In this document: piece by piece, positions 1-6,658 of the stretch | How positions within the stretch are numbered: position 1 is the first letter of the stretch | Layout of the letters: the number at the start of each line of letters is the position of its first letter | NCBI GenBank assembly: GCA_002412595.1 | Contig: DHVJ01000028.1 | Coordinates: forward strand, 1 to 9,614 | Reading direction: 5' to 3' | Source: Anaerolineaceae bacterium UBA5211 | GTDB taxonomy: Bacteria > Chloroflexota > Anaerolineae > Anaerolineales > Anaerolineaceae | Length of the DNA: 9,614 nt | Translations under genes and position numbers: made by a program | The notes under the pieces: generated by a model | The model's database searches: none | Seen by the model: only the letters and a program-made list of their open reading frames with translations | Told to the model about the DNA's origin: nothing

Positions 1-168
1 GCACCATCGGTATCGGAAAATAACCTCCGATCAACATCAGAGCAATGACCGCATCATATGGTCATGTTCTGTTTGGAAATTGGTCTTATTCTTTTTGGAT
101 TTACAAATCAATATTTTATTATTGGTATTATTGGATTAAAGCAATTAACAATTAACGCAGGTTAACGT

Positions 169-789
169 ATGGATATTAATCAGAAAACAAAATCTATCCA
201 ATCTATTTTGGTAACCAATACTCGCTCTTTTACTGACGGCAGTTCCATTGCCGCAGATTTAGCTATATTAATTGCGCAAAATGGTAAACGGGTAGTTTTG
301 ATTGATGCGGATTTACGCAGGCCGATTATCCATAACCAATTCAATATTCCTAACCGGGTGGGTCTTGTTGACATTCTGGAAAACTCCAGACCACCGTTGT
401 CTGTCATGCATGCTCTGCATGATAACCATTTGTATGTATTGACCAGTGGAAAATTACCCAGGGAAAGCACTGATTTCATCGGTTCATCCAAGATGACCGA
501 GCTGCTTCAGTATTTCAAAACCCATTTTGACAAGATCATTGTTCACGGCCCCCCATTTTTCTACACTGAAGCCACATCATTAGCTGCACAGGTAGATGGT
601 GTAGTATTACTCATCCACCCCGGATATAACAAGAACGAAACTTCACGGGCAATTATCGAAAAATTTCAAAAGACCGGTGCAACCATCATCGGCATTGTCA
701 TGCGCAACCAACCCAAAAACCAGCTCAACCAAAAGGTATTCATCGACCGGTTGTTGTCATACGATAAGCGCGCCCGCTTACTGCCATAA
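169..789 (+). CDS. CpsD/CapB-like capsule/EPS ATPase (degenerate BY-kinase)
   Basis: The 206-aa protein has the fold signature of the P-loop ATPase half of bacterial tyrosine kinases that control polysaccharide chain length and export (CpsD/CapB/Wzc C-terminal domain), normally a cytoplasmic partner of a Wzz-type membrane protein. The Walker A' motif is intact (VLIDADLRRP, residues 43-52), and the family pattern continues with PNRVGLVDIL (61-70), an LTSGKLP segment (91-97) and a VDGVVLLI strand (142-149). Two key motifs are altered. The Walker A position reads TNTRSFTDGSS (16-26), without the GK[ST] lysine, and the Walker B position reads IIVHGPP (123-129), with His for the usual Asp. There is no C-terminal tyrosine cluster, only a lone Tyr198. 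Family membership is secure; kinase activity is doubtful, so it may be a regulatory pseudo-kinase. The ATG has only a weak GCAGG-type ribosome site. A possible promoter (TTGGAT at 95, TATTAT at 117) is weak. Confidence 0.8.
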   Translation: MDINQKTKSIQSILVTNTRSFTDGSSIAADLAILIAQNGKRVVLIDADLRRPIIHNQFNIPNRVGLVDILENSRPPLSVMHALHDNHLYVLTSGKLPRESTDFIGSSKMTELLQYFKTHFDKIIVHGPPFFYTEATSLAAQVDGVVLLIHPGYNKNETSRAIIEKFQKTGATIIGIVMRNQPKNQLNQKVFIDRLLSYDKRARLLP

Positions 790-816
790 TCCTTTTTTTT
801 ATTCATAATCTGCATG

Positions 817-840
817 GAATCCTGGTACCAGGATTCTTTT
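817..840 (+). terminator. Palindromic hairpin plus T-tract after the ATPase gene
   Basis: A perfect 20-bp palindrome (817-836, centred on GGTACC) is followed directly by TTTT. As RNA it can fold into an 8-bp stem with a GUAC loop, 27 nt after the TAA of the upstream gene. This fits a short intrinsic terminator for the plus-strand ATPase gene. The perfect symmetry would also suit a dimeric DNA-binding protein. Confidence 0.55.
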
Positions 841-865
841 GCTTTAATTCGCTTCAATAATTTTG

Positions 866-907
866 AAAAAAAGAGCGGTCTGTCCTTAACAAGGATATCG
901 CCCGCTC
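866..907 (-). terminator. Distal intrinsic terminator, minus strand
   Basis: Read on the minus strand, GAGCGG (from 907) pairs with CCGCTC (ending at 873) and is followed by seven T. Inside lies a second helix, TCCTT-GTT-AAGGA, giving a two-part stem. It lies downstream of another minus-strand terminator and looks like a back-up stop that protects the convergent ATPase gene. Confidence 0.7.
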
Positions 908-932
908 GGCAAAACCAAGAATTGCCCTTTAT

Positions 933-969
933 AAAAAAAAACAAGCCGGCAGTTTCACCACCGACTTGT
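933..969 (-). terminator. Proximal intrinsic terminator, minus strand
   Basis: On the minus strand a 9-bp stem (ACAAGTCGG pairing with CCGGCTTGT, one G-U pair) encloses an 11-nt loop and runs into nine T (941-933). It starts 12 nt after the stop codon of the 149-aa membrane protein and is a textbook Rho-independent terminator for that gene and for any read-through from the minus-strand block. Confidence 0.85.
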
Positions 970-980
970 GTGTGTTTTCT

Positions 981-1430
981 TTATTCGCGCTTGCGGCCCA
1001 GTCCGGTAATCAGCACATTAATGCCAACTGCGATCAGGATCAGCGGCCACAGATAAGACCAGCTAAACCATTCGCCTAACCCGACACCGATCAACACGAT
1101 ACCGCCAATCAGGGCACCCCCCACGTTTCGGCGCAGCTCCGGCACCAACAAACGGACGGCAGCTTCCACCAGTAAAATCACTCCGGTTCCAAGCGCAATC
1201 AGGTTCCAAACACCAAAATGGCTAAAATTCCAGACCCAGCTATTATTGATAGCCAGTCCCATATGGCTAAACCAATTCAGATTGGACGCCAGAAACACCA
1301 GCCCGGCCCAAATCAGGATAAAAGCCCAAACGACCGTGCTTAAAACGTCATTCTCTTCTACTTTTTTATGGTGAGTTTCCACTTCCACCACTTTTTCATC
1401 TTTTTCTTCAAAGTCTCGATCTTCAGACAT
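981..1430 (-). CDS. Small four-helix membrane protein (LiaI/LiaF-TM-like)
   Basis: The 149-aa protein starts with a highly charged cytoplasmic-type segment (residues 1-28, rich in Glu, Asp and Lys). Four hydrophobic helices follow at about 30-49, 74-96, 103-119 and 124-143, and the chain ends in a basic tail (GRKRE). The last helix, LWPLILIAVGINVLI, and the paired glycine-rich helices resemble the transmembrane module found in LiaI/LiaF-type envelope-stress proteins (DUF5668-like). I infer only a similar membrane role, since no catalytic motif is visible. The start is well supported: GGAGG lies 4 nt before ATG. It is the last gene of the minus-strand block, 85 bp after the hydrolase gene with no terminator between, so it may be expressed by read-through, and it is followed by two terminators. 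Confidence 0.75.
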   Translation of the reverse strand: MSEDRDFEEKDEKVVEVETHHKKVEENDVLSTVVWAFILIWAGLVFLASNLNWFSHMGLAINNSWVWNFSHFGVWNLIALGTGVILLVEAAVRLLVPELRRNVGGALIGGIVLIGVGLGEWFSWSYLWPLILIAVGINVLITGLGRKRE

Positions 1431-1515
1431 GATTCCTCCAAAATCTTTTATTCATCAAGATATACGAAGAAAAAGATAAGGGGTTTCCAAAATGCAGTTC
1501 GAATTAGAAGAATGC

Positions 1516-2649
1516 TTACTGGCTGGACGAATCGAGCGGTTTTAGATATGTATCAAAAAAATCAAGCGTATGCGCAATTAACTGCGTATCCCCGCTGTTT
1601 TGGAAAGTATGCTGTTGGTTCGGATAAAAGGTGCACTGCACGTCTTTCTTCAGACCCTCCAACTTATCACATAAATCCTGCGACCATTCCACCGGAACGA
1701 CAGAATCCGCCTCGCCGTGCTGAATGCTAAGGGGTGTATTGATCTCCTCCAGAAAATAAACAGGCGAAACTAATTTGAGCGCTTCCTGGGGAAGGCGTTG
1801 TTTTTTATTGCCGCGGCCGTCGTCATCAAAATGGGCCAGATTCAGAGCCTCATCCGCGCTGACCGAAGCATACAGCAGCGCGGCGCGGATGTTTTGATCG
1901 ACGATCAAAACGCGTTGGACGATGCCGCCGCCCATGCTGTGGCCCCACAAACCCATGCGCTCCGCGTCGGCTTTCTCTAAAAAGCCCGGTGTGCCGGCCT
2001 GGCTGCGCAGCAAGCTGATCAGGTTGAGTGTATCCATAGTATCGCCGATGCCGAGGAAATTCTCGCCGTCTGCCGAAGGGGCATATCCGCGCAGGTTGGG
2101 GTGCACCACAATGTAACCATCCTCAGCCAGGGCGTCCGCGTAACGCGTGGAATAATCCAGAGTGCTGTACTCATCCGGCTGGACATAACCATGCAGCATG
2201 ACAATCACCGGGAAGGGGCCATTTCCAAAGGGAATATCGATAAACCCATACATATCCATGCCTTCGCTGCGATATTTGAACAATTTGCGGGTGAAGTTTC
2301 CAGCAGAATTCAGATCTCCGGCATCCTGGATCACACCGCCGCCATATTTGCGTGTCAATAAGCTGGAAATATAGAGATCCTGATACGGGTCAGTTGTGGC
2401 AGTCGGTGTTGGTGTTTGGCTGGGCAGAGGCGTAAGGGTTGCGGTTGCTGTCGGTGAAGGGATTGCTGTGTATGTCGGGCTGGGTGTCAGCGTGATGGTA
2501 GGAGTTTGGGTATATGAAAAATTCGCCACCTGCGGATTGGGTAAATCCGTGGGCTGCGGGGTTTCCTGCAACAGCTGGCATCCCACCAGAACACCAATCG
2601 TCAGGACGGTGGCAAGCAACACCAGGGGAAGGATATGTGTATTACGCAT
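1516..2649 (-). CDS. Secreted lipoprotein alpha/beta-hydrolase (dienelactone hydrolase/peptidase type)
   Basis: From the ATG at 2649 (377 aa), a short basic N-region and hydrophobic core end in a lipobox LVGC, so Cys24 should be lipidated and the enzyme anchored outside the cytoplasmic membrane. A Thr/Pro-rich linker (about 47-86), a style common in Anaerolineae secreted proteins, leads to an alpha/beta-hydrolase domain. Visible motifs are the oxyanion HG of MLHGY (151-155), the nucleophile elbow GHSMGG with Ser238, the acid in HGEADSVVP (Asp315) and the catalytic His347 in NQQHTF. The layout suits the dienelactone hydrolase / prolyl oligopeptidase S9 group, acting on esters or short peptides; the substrate is unknown. 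An in-frame TTG at 2661 would add four residues. Neither start has a strong Shine-Dalgarno sequence. It lies downstream of the glycosyltransferase gene on the same strand. Confidence 0.87.
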   Translation of the reverse strand: MRNTHILPLVLLATVLTIGVLVGCQLLQETPQPTDLPNPQVANFSYTQTPTITLTPSPTYTAIPSPTATATLTPLPSQTPTPTATTDPYQDLYISSLLTRKYGGGVIQDAGDLNSAGNFTRKLFKYRSEGMDMYGFIDIPFGNGPFPVIVMLHGYVQPDEYSTLDYSTRYADALAEDGYIVVHPNLRGYAPSADGENFLGIGDTMDTLNLISLLRSQAGTPGFLEKADAERMGLWGHSMGGGIVQRVLIVDQNIRAALLYASVSADEALNLAHFDDDGRGNKKQRLPQEALKLVSPVYFLEEINTPLSIQHGEADSVVPVEWSQDLCDKLEGLKKDVQCTFYPNQQHTFQNSGDTQLIAHTLDFFDTYLKPLDSSSQ

Positions 2650-2684
2650 GACAATCTTCAATCCATGCTGAAAAGCAGGCAGTC

Positions 2685-2693
2685 ATTTTACCA
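2685..2693 (-). promoter_or_regulatory. Extended -10 promoter candidate for the hydrolase gene
   Basis: On the minus strand TGGTAAAAT matches the extended -10 form TGnTAnnnT, about 35 nt before the ATG at 2649. No convincing -35 box is seen. The same nine bases occur before the glycosyltransferase gene at 4941-4933. Confidence 0.4.
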
Positions 2694-2754
2694 AATACCT
2701 GCGGGAAATAGAACCCATGTTTACCCCCCCTTTTATATAACGGAAATTTTAATT

Positions 2755-4923
2755 TCAGTGGCTGACATCCTGAATGGTGAACTGTTCCCCATTAATTTCA
2801 TAGATATGTTGACTGGGCAACGCCGGATTGGATTCATCCACCTTTCGGATGATAAATCCCAAATCGGTTTTCATGCTTTCGATCGGATCCACTGAATCAA
2901 TATAGATATCGGCATTGTCAATACCGCGCACACGCAAACCGTTATATATTTCTACGCGATCCTGATCTTCATAATCCGGCGGAATGAAAACACTGATATT
3001 GCCGGAAGCCTCATCCTCGCGGCCCGCTGCGCGCACCTGTTCAGCCACTTTTTCAGAAAGCCAGGGATAGGTCTGGTAATCCAACAATATTTTGTAATAA
3101 GCCGGATACCCGGACAGGTAATAAACCAGCAAACCAACCATAATAACCGTTAGTACATATTTGCGTTTATCCTGCAGCAGCAAATAAATCTCCAGCGCAT
3201 ACAGAACTGCGATGATCACATAGAAATAAGAGCCGAGGACCTCCGTGAAGAACCCATCTACCGATCCCAGTGCATTGAACAGGTTGCCATCGGTGGGAAA
3301 AATAGTTCCTTCAAACAAGGCAATGTGAGAGAAAATGACCAAACCGAACGGGATAACGCCTGTCCAAAAGATGAATTTCGGTTTGGATTTAATCCGGCTG
3401 CGGTCAAATTTTACCATTACGATCATGGCCAGGATGATATACAGCAAGGAATACACGATCAGATAGCGCCCCATAATCTTGGAAGGCGCTTCGCGGTTGT
3501 AATATGCCCGCCAGGAATGGCGCGTTACAGCGATGTAGAAACCTGCCATCAACGCCAATACCTGGAAGATCAAGCGGCCCAGATTTTCACGCCAGCCTTT
3601 CAGATCTACCTGGGTAAAGGCCGCCAGCAGCAGGTTCAACACAGGCGCCGCAACCAGCACATAATAACTGGCATACAGTACCATCCAGGTCACCAGGTTG
3701 TATAAAGTCAACTGAGCCGGGTCTGTTTTGGAAGCTACGCCGAAACCGAGCACTAATTTGAGGTTCACATGCTCGCGCAATCCCGCAACCAGCCAGGGAC
3801 TGAAAACCGCCAACATGACAAAACCCATGCCCACCAAATGGCCAAATTTTTTCCAACCGGGTTTAAACAGAGTCTTCTCACCTTCAAAAGGCTTGACCCA
3901 CCAGGCCAGCACAAAGAACGGGATGATGGCCAGGGTAATATAGCGTGTCAGGTACAGCACAGCCAGCATAGCGCCATTGAGCAGATCCCAGGGCAGGCGC
4001 GCGCGTTCATTTTTCGGCCGGGCGAAGGTGATGAACACCGCCCAGATGAACAGCGGAAAGAACAGGTTTTCACTCAGAATGCGGCGCGGGAAGACCAGGT
4101 GATAGGGAATCAGGCAAGTCAGCAACACCGTTATCAGGCTCAGCTTGCGGTCCATGAAATGCCGCGCGAGAAAATATACCGGGAAGATCACGCTGGAGGA
4201 AGCCAGCACGTTCAATAATTTAATTACGTCAAAGGCATAACTTCCAAACACCAGAGCCGGCATAAAATAGAGCGGGTATAGCGGCGGGTAATGGTGCGAT
4301 TGGGCAATCGAGAAAAAACCGCGGTGGAAAGAATCCGCCATATCGTAGTAGGTCATTTCGTCCCCACTGCCCAGCGGACCGTAGGAAGTTGAGGTAACCA
4401 ACAACAATTTCACCAGCACAAAGACAGCGTAGAAAGCAAACAAAACCGGCAGTTCCGCTGTGCTCATAGGTGAATTAGACGATCGACCATAATCGATGAA
4501 ATTTGCGCAGTACCAAACCAACGCGAAGAAAGCTGTCTGGGCGCAAACGACGACCAACCACACCAACACGGGTTCCAGGCGGTCGTAAATGATTTGGAAA
4601 TCACCAAATTTCGTTTTTTCGGCAGTCAGCAGGAAATAGATTGCGACCACGACAAGCAAACTGAACAAAAAAACCGCCCAAACGCGCTTTTCGTTTTGAA
4701 AAAGCTTTTGAAAATTCTGTTTGATACGGCTTGTGGCAGGCCAGGATTTGACTGCCAGGATTACAAAAACCACTCCAATGGCCACTGCCGCCACAACCAT
4801 CAGGAGGCGAGACAGAGAGAGCGAAAAAATTATTTGTTCGGCGGGATGCGATCCGATCGAGGCCAGATAACCAGCCAGGAAGAAAGCCTCCAGCGCATTA
4901 ATAATGAAATAAACCGAGATCAT
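2755..4923 (-). CDS. GT-C membrane glycosyltransferase, GT39/PMT-ArnT-like, with N-terminal extension
   Basis: The 722-aa polytopic protein carries hallmarks of GT-C enzymes that transfer sugars from lipid-phosphate donors to protein or lipid on the outer face of the membrane. These are an acidic loop motif GSGDEMTYYDMA (185-196, Asp188-Glu189 as likely metal or catalytic carboxylates), YPPLYPLYF (212-220), RRILSENLFFP (280-290) and GRYLIVYS (485-492). Many hydrophobic helices follow to about 605, then a soluble C-terminal domain (about 615-722). In ArnT and PMT the acidic loop follows the first helix near residue 50-60. Here about 130 extra residues with several helices (for example 33-58, 81-100 and 116-141) come first. 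The donor and acceptor cannot be read from the sequence. The start is fixed by an upstream in-frame stop. No Shine-Dalgarno precedes it, and a -10 hexamer lies 9 nt before ATG. Confidence 0.85.
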   Translation of the reverse strand: MISVYFIINALEAFFLAGYLASIGSHPAEQIIFSLSLSRLLMVVAAVAIGVVFVILAVKSWPATSRIKQNFQKLFQNEKRVWAVFLFSLLVVVAIYFLLTAEKTKFGDFQIIYDRLEPVLVWLVVVCAQTAFFALVWYCANFIDYGRSSNSPMSTAELPVLFAFYAVFVLVKLLLVTSTSYGPLGSGDEMTYYDMADSFHRGFFSIAQSHHYPPLYPLYFMPALVFGSYAFDVIKLLNVLASSSVIFPVYFLARHFMDRKLSLITVLLTCLIPYHLVFPRRILSENLFFPLFIWAVFITFARPKNERARLPWDLLNGAMLAVLYLTRYITLAIIPFFVLAWWVKPFEGEKTLFKPGWKKFGHLVGMGFVMLAVFSPWLVAGLREHVNLKLVLGFGVASKTDPAQLTLYNLVTWMVLYASYYVLVAAPVLNLLLAAFTQVDLKGWRENLGRLIFQVLALMAGFYIAVTRHSWRAYYNREAPSKIMGRYLIVYSLLYIILAMIVMVKFDRSRIKSKPKFIFWTGVIPFGLVIFSHIALFEGTIFPTDGNLFNALGSVDGFFTEVLGSYFYVIIAVLYALEIYLLLQDKRKYVLTVIMVGLLVYYLSGYPAYYKILLDYQTYPWLSEKVAEQVRAAGREDEASGNISVFIPPDYEDQDRVEIYNGLRVRGIDNADIYIDSVDPIESMKTDLGFIIRKVDESNPALPSQHIYEINGEQFTIQDVSH

Positions 4924-4932
4924 ATTTGCTGG

Positions 4933-4941
4933 ATTTTACCA
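4933..4941 (-). promoter_or_regulatory. Extended -10 element, probable leaderless start of the glycosyltransferase gene
   Basis: On the minus strand TGGTAAAAT ends 9 nt before the ATG at 4923. Transcription starting the usual 6-8 nt downstream would begin almost at the start codon, and no Shine-Dalgarno is present. A G-rich tract (GAGGAGGGG, 4971-4963) lies upstream of it. Confidence 0.45.
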
Positions 4942-4996
4942 TAAGCAATCAGGTAAATTTTTCCCCTCCTCTATATAAATACTTTTTTTATTCTGA

Positions 4997-5899
4997 TTAG
5001 GAGGAGGTAACTATAACGCTATTATTTTGAGATTTTTGCACCGTGAAAATACCAGCCAGGCACACCAGGGCGCCTGCCAGCTGCAACGGTGAAGGCACTT
5101 CATTTAATATAACAATTCCTAGCAGGGTGGTCACCACCGGCTGCCCCACCAGCGCCACCGAGGCAGCCGAAGCGGGCAGCTTACCCAGGGCATGGTTGAC
5201 CAACACCCAGGCAATCACCTGCGAAGTCAGCGCCATCAGAAAGATCATCAACAAACTATCGGCAGGCAGCGGCTCACGGAAAAGGCCCATTGCGATGGCC
5301 GCCACAAGCAATGCCGCCGCGCCGCTGAGCGATACCAGCCAGGAATAACGCAAGCTGTCCATATATCGACGGGCTTGCTGAGTGATCAGGATATACAGGG
5401 CATACGAAAATCCTGAAGCAATGCCGATTAGGTTGCCGGTGCTCTGCTGCCCGCTGCTGTTGCGGATATCCCAGCCGATCATGATGCCCGCGCCGCCGAT
5501 GGTCACCAGCAATCCCAGCCAATACTGCCAGGGCTGTTTTTCTTTCAAAACCAACCAACTGATCAAACCGACCCAAACCGGGGCAGTGTTATCCAAAAGC
5601 GTTACCGCTGAAGCGGTGGTGAAATTCAAAGCGCTGCACCACAGGCTGATGTTGGCGGCAAACACCAACCCGCCCAACACGGCCCATTTCAAGCCGCCCT
5701 TAGCTGGCCGCGAATCTTCTTTTTCAGGTTTTACCAACAGGGCCGGGATGCTCAGCATAATAGCGGCGAAAAAAAGCCGATAAAAGCCAACCAGCACGCC
5801 ATTGGCTTGCACGTATTTAACGAACATGGGCCCGGTGCCTAGCAGCAGCACACCCAGCATAATAAAAAGCATGGCTTTTTTCGATTCGCTGTTTTTCAT
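4997..5899 (-). CDS. EamA/DMT-superfamily transporter (minus strand)
   Basis: The 300-aa protein has the ten-helix, two-repeat architecture of EamA-domain drug/metabolite transporters in the cytoplasmic membrane: repeat one about residues 9-140 and repeat two about 155-290. Typical signatures are GTGPMFVKY (21-29), FYRLFF (39-44), an ASAVTLLDNTAPVWVG stretch leading to LVLKEK at the end of repeat one, and SVALVGQPVVTTLLGIVILNE in repeat two. Substrates in this family range from amino acids to nucleosides and cannot be inferred here. I chose the ATG at 5899 because GGAGG lies 11 nt upstream and the next residues begin a normal DMT N-terminus; an upstream GTG at 5956 would add 19 non-hydrophobic residues. 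It is divergent from a second DMT operon and 73 bp upstream of the glycosyltransferase gene, with no terminator between. Confidence 0.87.
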   Translation of the reverse strand: MKNSESKKAMLFIMLGVLLLGTGPMFVKYVQANGVLVGFYRLFFAAIMLSIPALLVKPEKEDSRPAKGGLKWAVLGGLVFAANISLWCSALNFTTASAVTLLDNTAPVWVGLISWLVLKEKQPWQYWLGLLVTIGGAGIMIGWDIRNSSGQQSTGNLIGIASGFSYALYILITQQARRYMDSLRYSWLVSLSGAAALLVAAIAMGLFREPLPADSLLMIFLMALTSQVIAWVLVNHALGKLPASAASVALVGQPVVTTLLGIVILNEVPSPLQLAGALVCLAGIFTVQKSQNNSVIVTSS

Positions 5900-5968
5900 G
5901 CGGGAAAAATCCTCCGTATATTCGAGTGCGAATTCTACCCGAAATTCCCCGCTCACACAGGAATTAAA

Positions 5969-5986
5969 TATAATTACGGATATAAT
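5969..5986 (+). promoter_or_regulatory. Two TATAAT boxes in the divergent intergenic region
   Basis: Exact TATAAT hexamers occur at 5969-5974 and 5981-5986 on the plus strand, between the divergent DMT gene and the 208-aa membrane protein. The second would start transcription near 5993 and give a leader of about 36 nt that includes the Shine-Dalgarno. No good -35 box is seen at 16-18 bp. The AT-rich stretch may also serve the minus-strand gene. Confidence 0.45.
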
Positions 5987-6028
5987 TGCATTCTTATGTA
6001 TTCATAAAGTATCAAATCTGGAGTAAAT

Positions 6029-6655
6029 ATGTCCCCAACAAATGTTTCCAAAAAAGAAAAAGCGGAAGTCATGCTGCTGTATCACTCAGACGGTGGATTG
6101 GACCTGATCGCTGGCGCAGTATTATTAAATTTCGGCCTGGATATCCTCAATCAGTCCCCGGCAACTTCTTTATTCACCTGGGTTCCCATCCTGTTGATTT
6201 CCTCGTTGAAGAACCGCTTCACCCTGCCGCGCCTGGGAGTCAAGGCACTCAAAGCCGATGAGAAAATCGCGCGCAGCTGGACGACCCAAACCGCGGTCGG
6301 GTTGGCGATCTGGCTGCTGATCATCAGCACCCTGATCATATCCGATCCTTTTGACATGCAAGCCAAGCTCAGCACGATCGGCCAGGGCGATGTCCGCAAC
6401 CTGATCATGGGCATTGTAGGCGGGATCGCGTTCGCAGCCGCCGGCTGGTTGATTCCCTTACGCCGTTTCTTCATCTACGCCGCTATCCTGGCGCTCTCCT
6501 CTTTGATCAGCTATTTCCTGGCTCCAGTTTTTGTTCCTATATTCATCACCGCTGCGGTTATGATCGTTGTAGGCATCAAACTCACCATCAAATTCGGGAA
6601 TACCTATCCCGACCCGGATCAAGACAAACAAAAATCCATCAAGGATGGTAAATAA
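6029..6655 (+). CDS. Unrecognised multi-pass membrane protein, 208 aa
   Basis: I do not recognise a named function. The protein has a polar N-terminus (1-18), a DGGLDLIAG motif (21-29) opening the first helix, a second helix (about 48-60), then NRFTLPRLG (62-70). Three or four more helices follow (about 88-106, 123-143, 147-163 and 165-185), then a charged C-terminal tail. An acidic D-G...D opening paired with a PRLG loop after helix two recalls uncharacterised integral-membrane proteins of Chloroflexota and Bacillota, but this is an impression and not a search result. The start is supported by GGAG five bases before ATG. The stop TAA is followed by TAG and then the ATG of the DMT transporter, so the two genes are almost certainly cotranscribed and probably translationally coupled. 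A role alongside transport is plausible but unproven. Confidence 0.72.
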   Translation: MSPTNVSKKEKAEVMLLYHSDGGLDLIAGAVLLNFGLDILNQSPATSLFTWVPILLISSLKNRFTLPRLGVKALKADEKIARSWTTQTAVGLAIWLLIISTLIISDPFDMQAKLSTIGQGDVRNLIMGIVGGIAFAAAGWLIPLRRFFIYAAILALSSLISYFLAPVFVPIFITAAVMIVVGIKLTIKFGNTYPDPDQDKQKSIKDGK

Positions 6656-6658
6656 TAG

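Noticed and set aside
1..48. Possible end of an upstream gene (frame 3 ends TIGIGK-stop at 23; frame 1 runs to a stop at 48)
   Set aside because: Too little sequence to choose between frames or to name a product, although a Wzz-type gene would be expected upstream of a CpsD-like ATPase.
58..165. A 35-codon hydrophobic frame ending 3 bp before the ATPase gene
   Set aside because: It has no ribosome site, lies in very AT-rich DNA where hydrophobic frames arise by chance, and resembles nothing I know.
2396..2671. Plus-strand open frame with Val/Gly-rich repeats
   Set aside because: It is the reverse complement of the Thr/Pro-rich linker of the hydrolase, and the apparent repeats come from that low-complexity segment.
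3769..4218. 149-codon plus-strand open frame inside the glycosyltransferase gene
   Set aside because: Composition is Gln/His-rich nonsense typical of an antisense frame, and the opposite strand encodes a clear membrane enzyme.
5900..5956. GTG start at 5956 adding 19 residues to the minus-strand DMT transporter
   Set aside because: The added residues are polar and unlike a DMT N-terminus, and GGAGG precedes the internal ATG at 5899.
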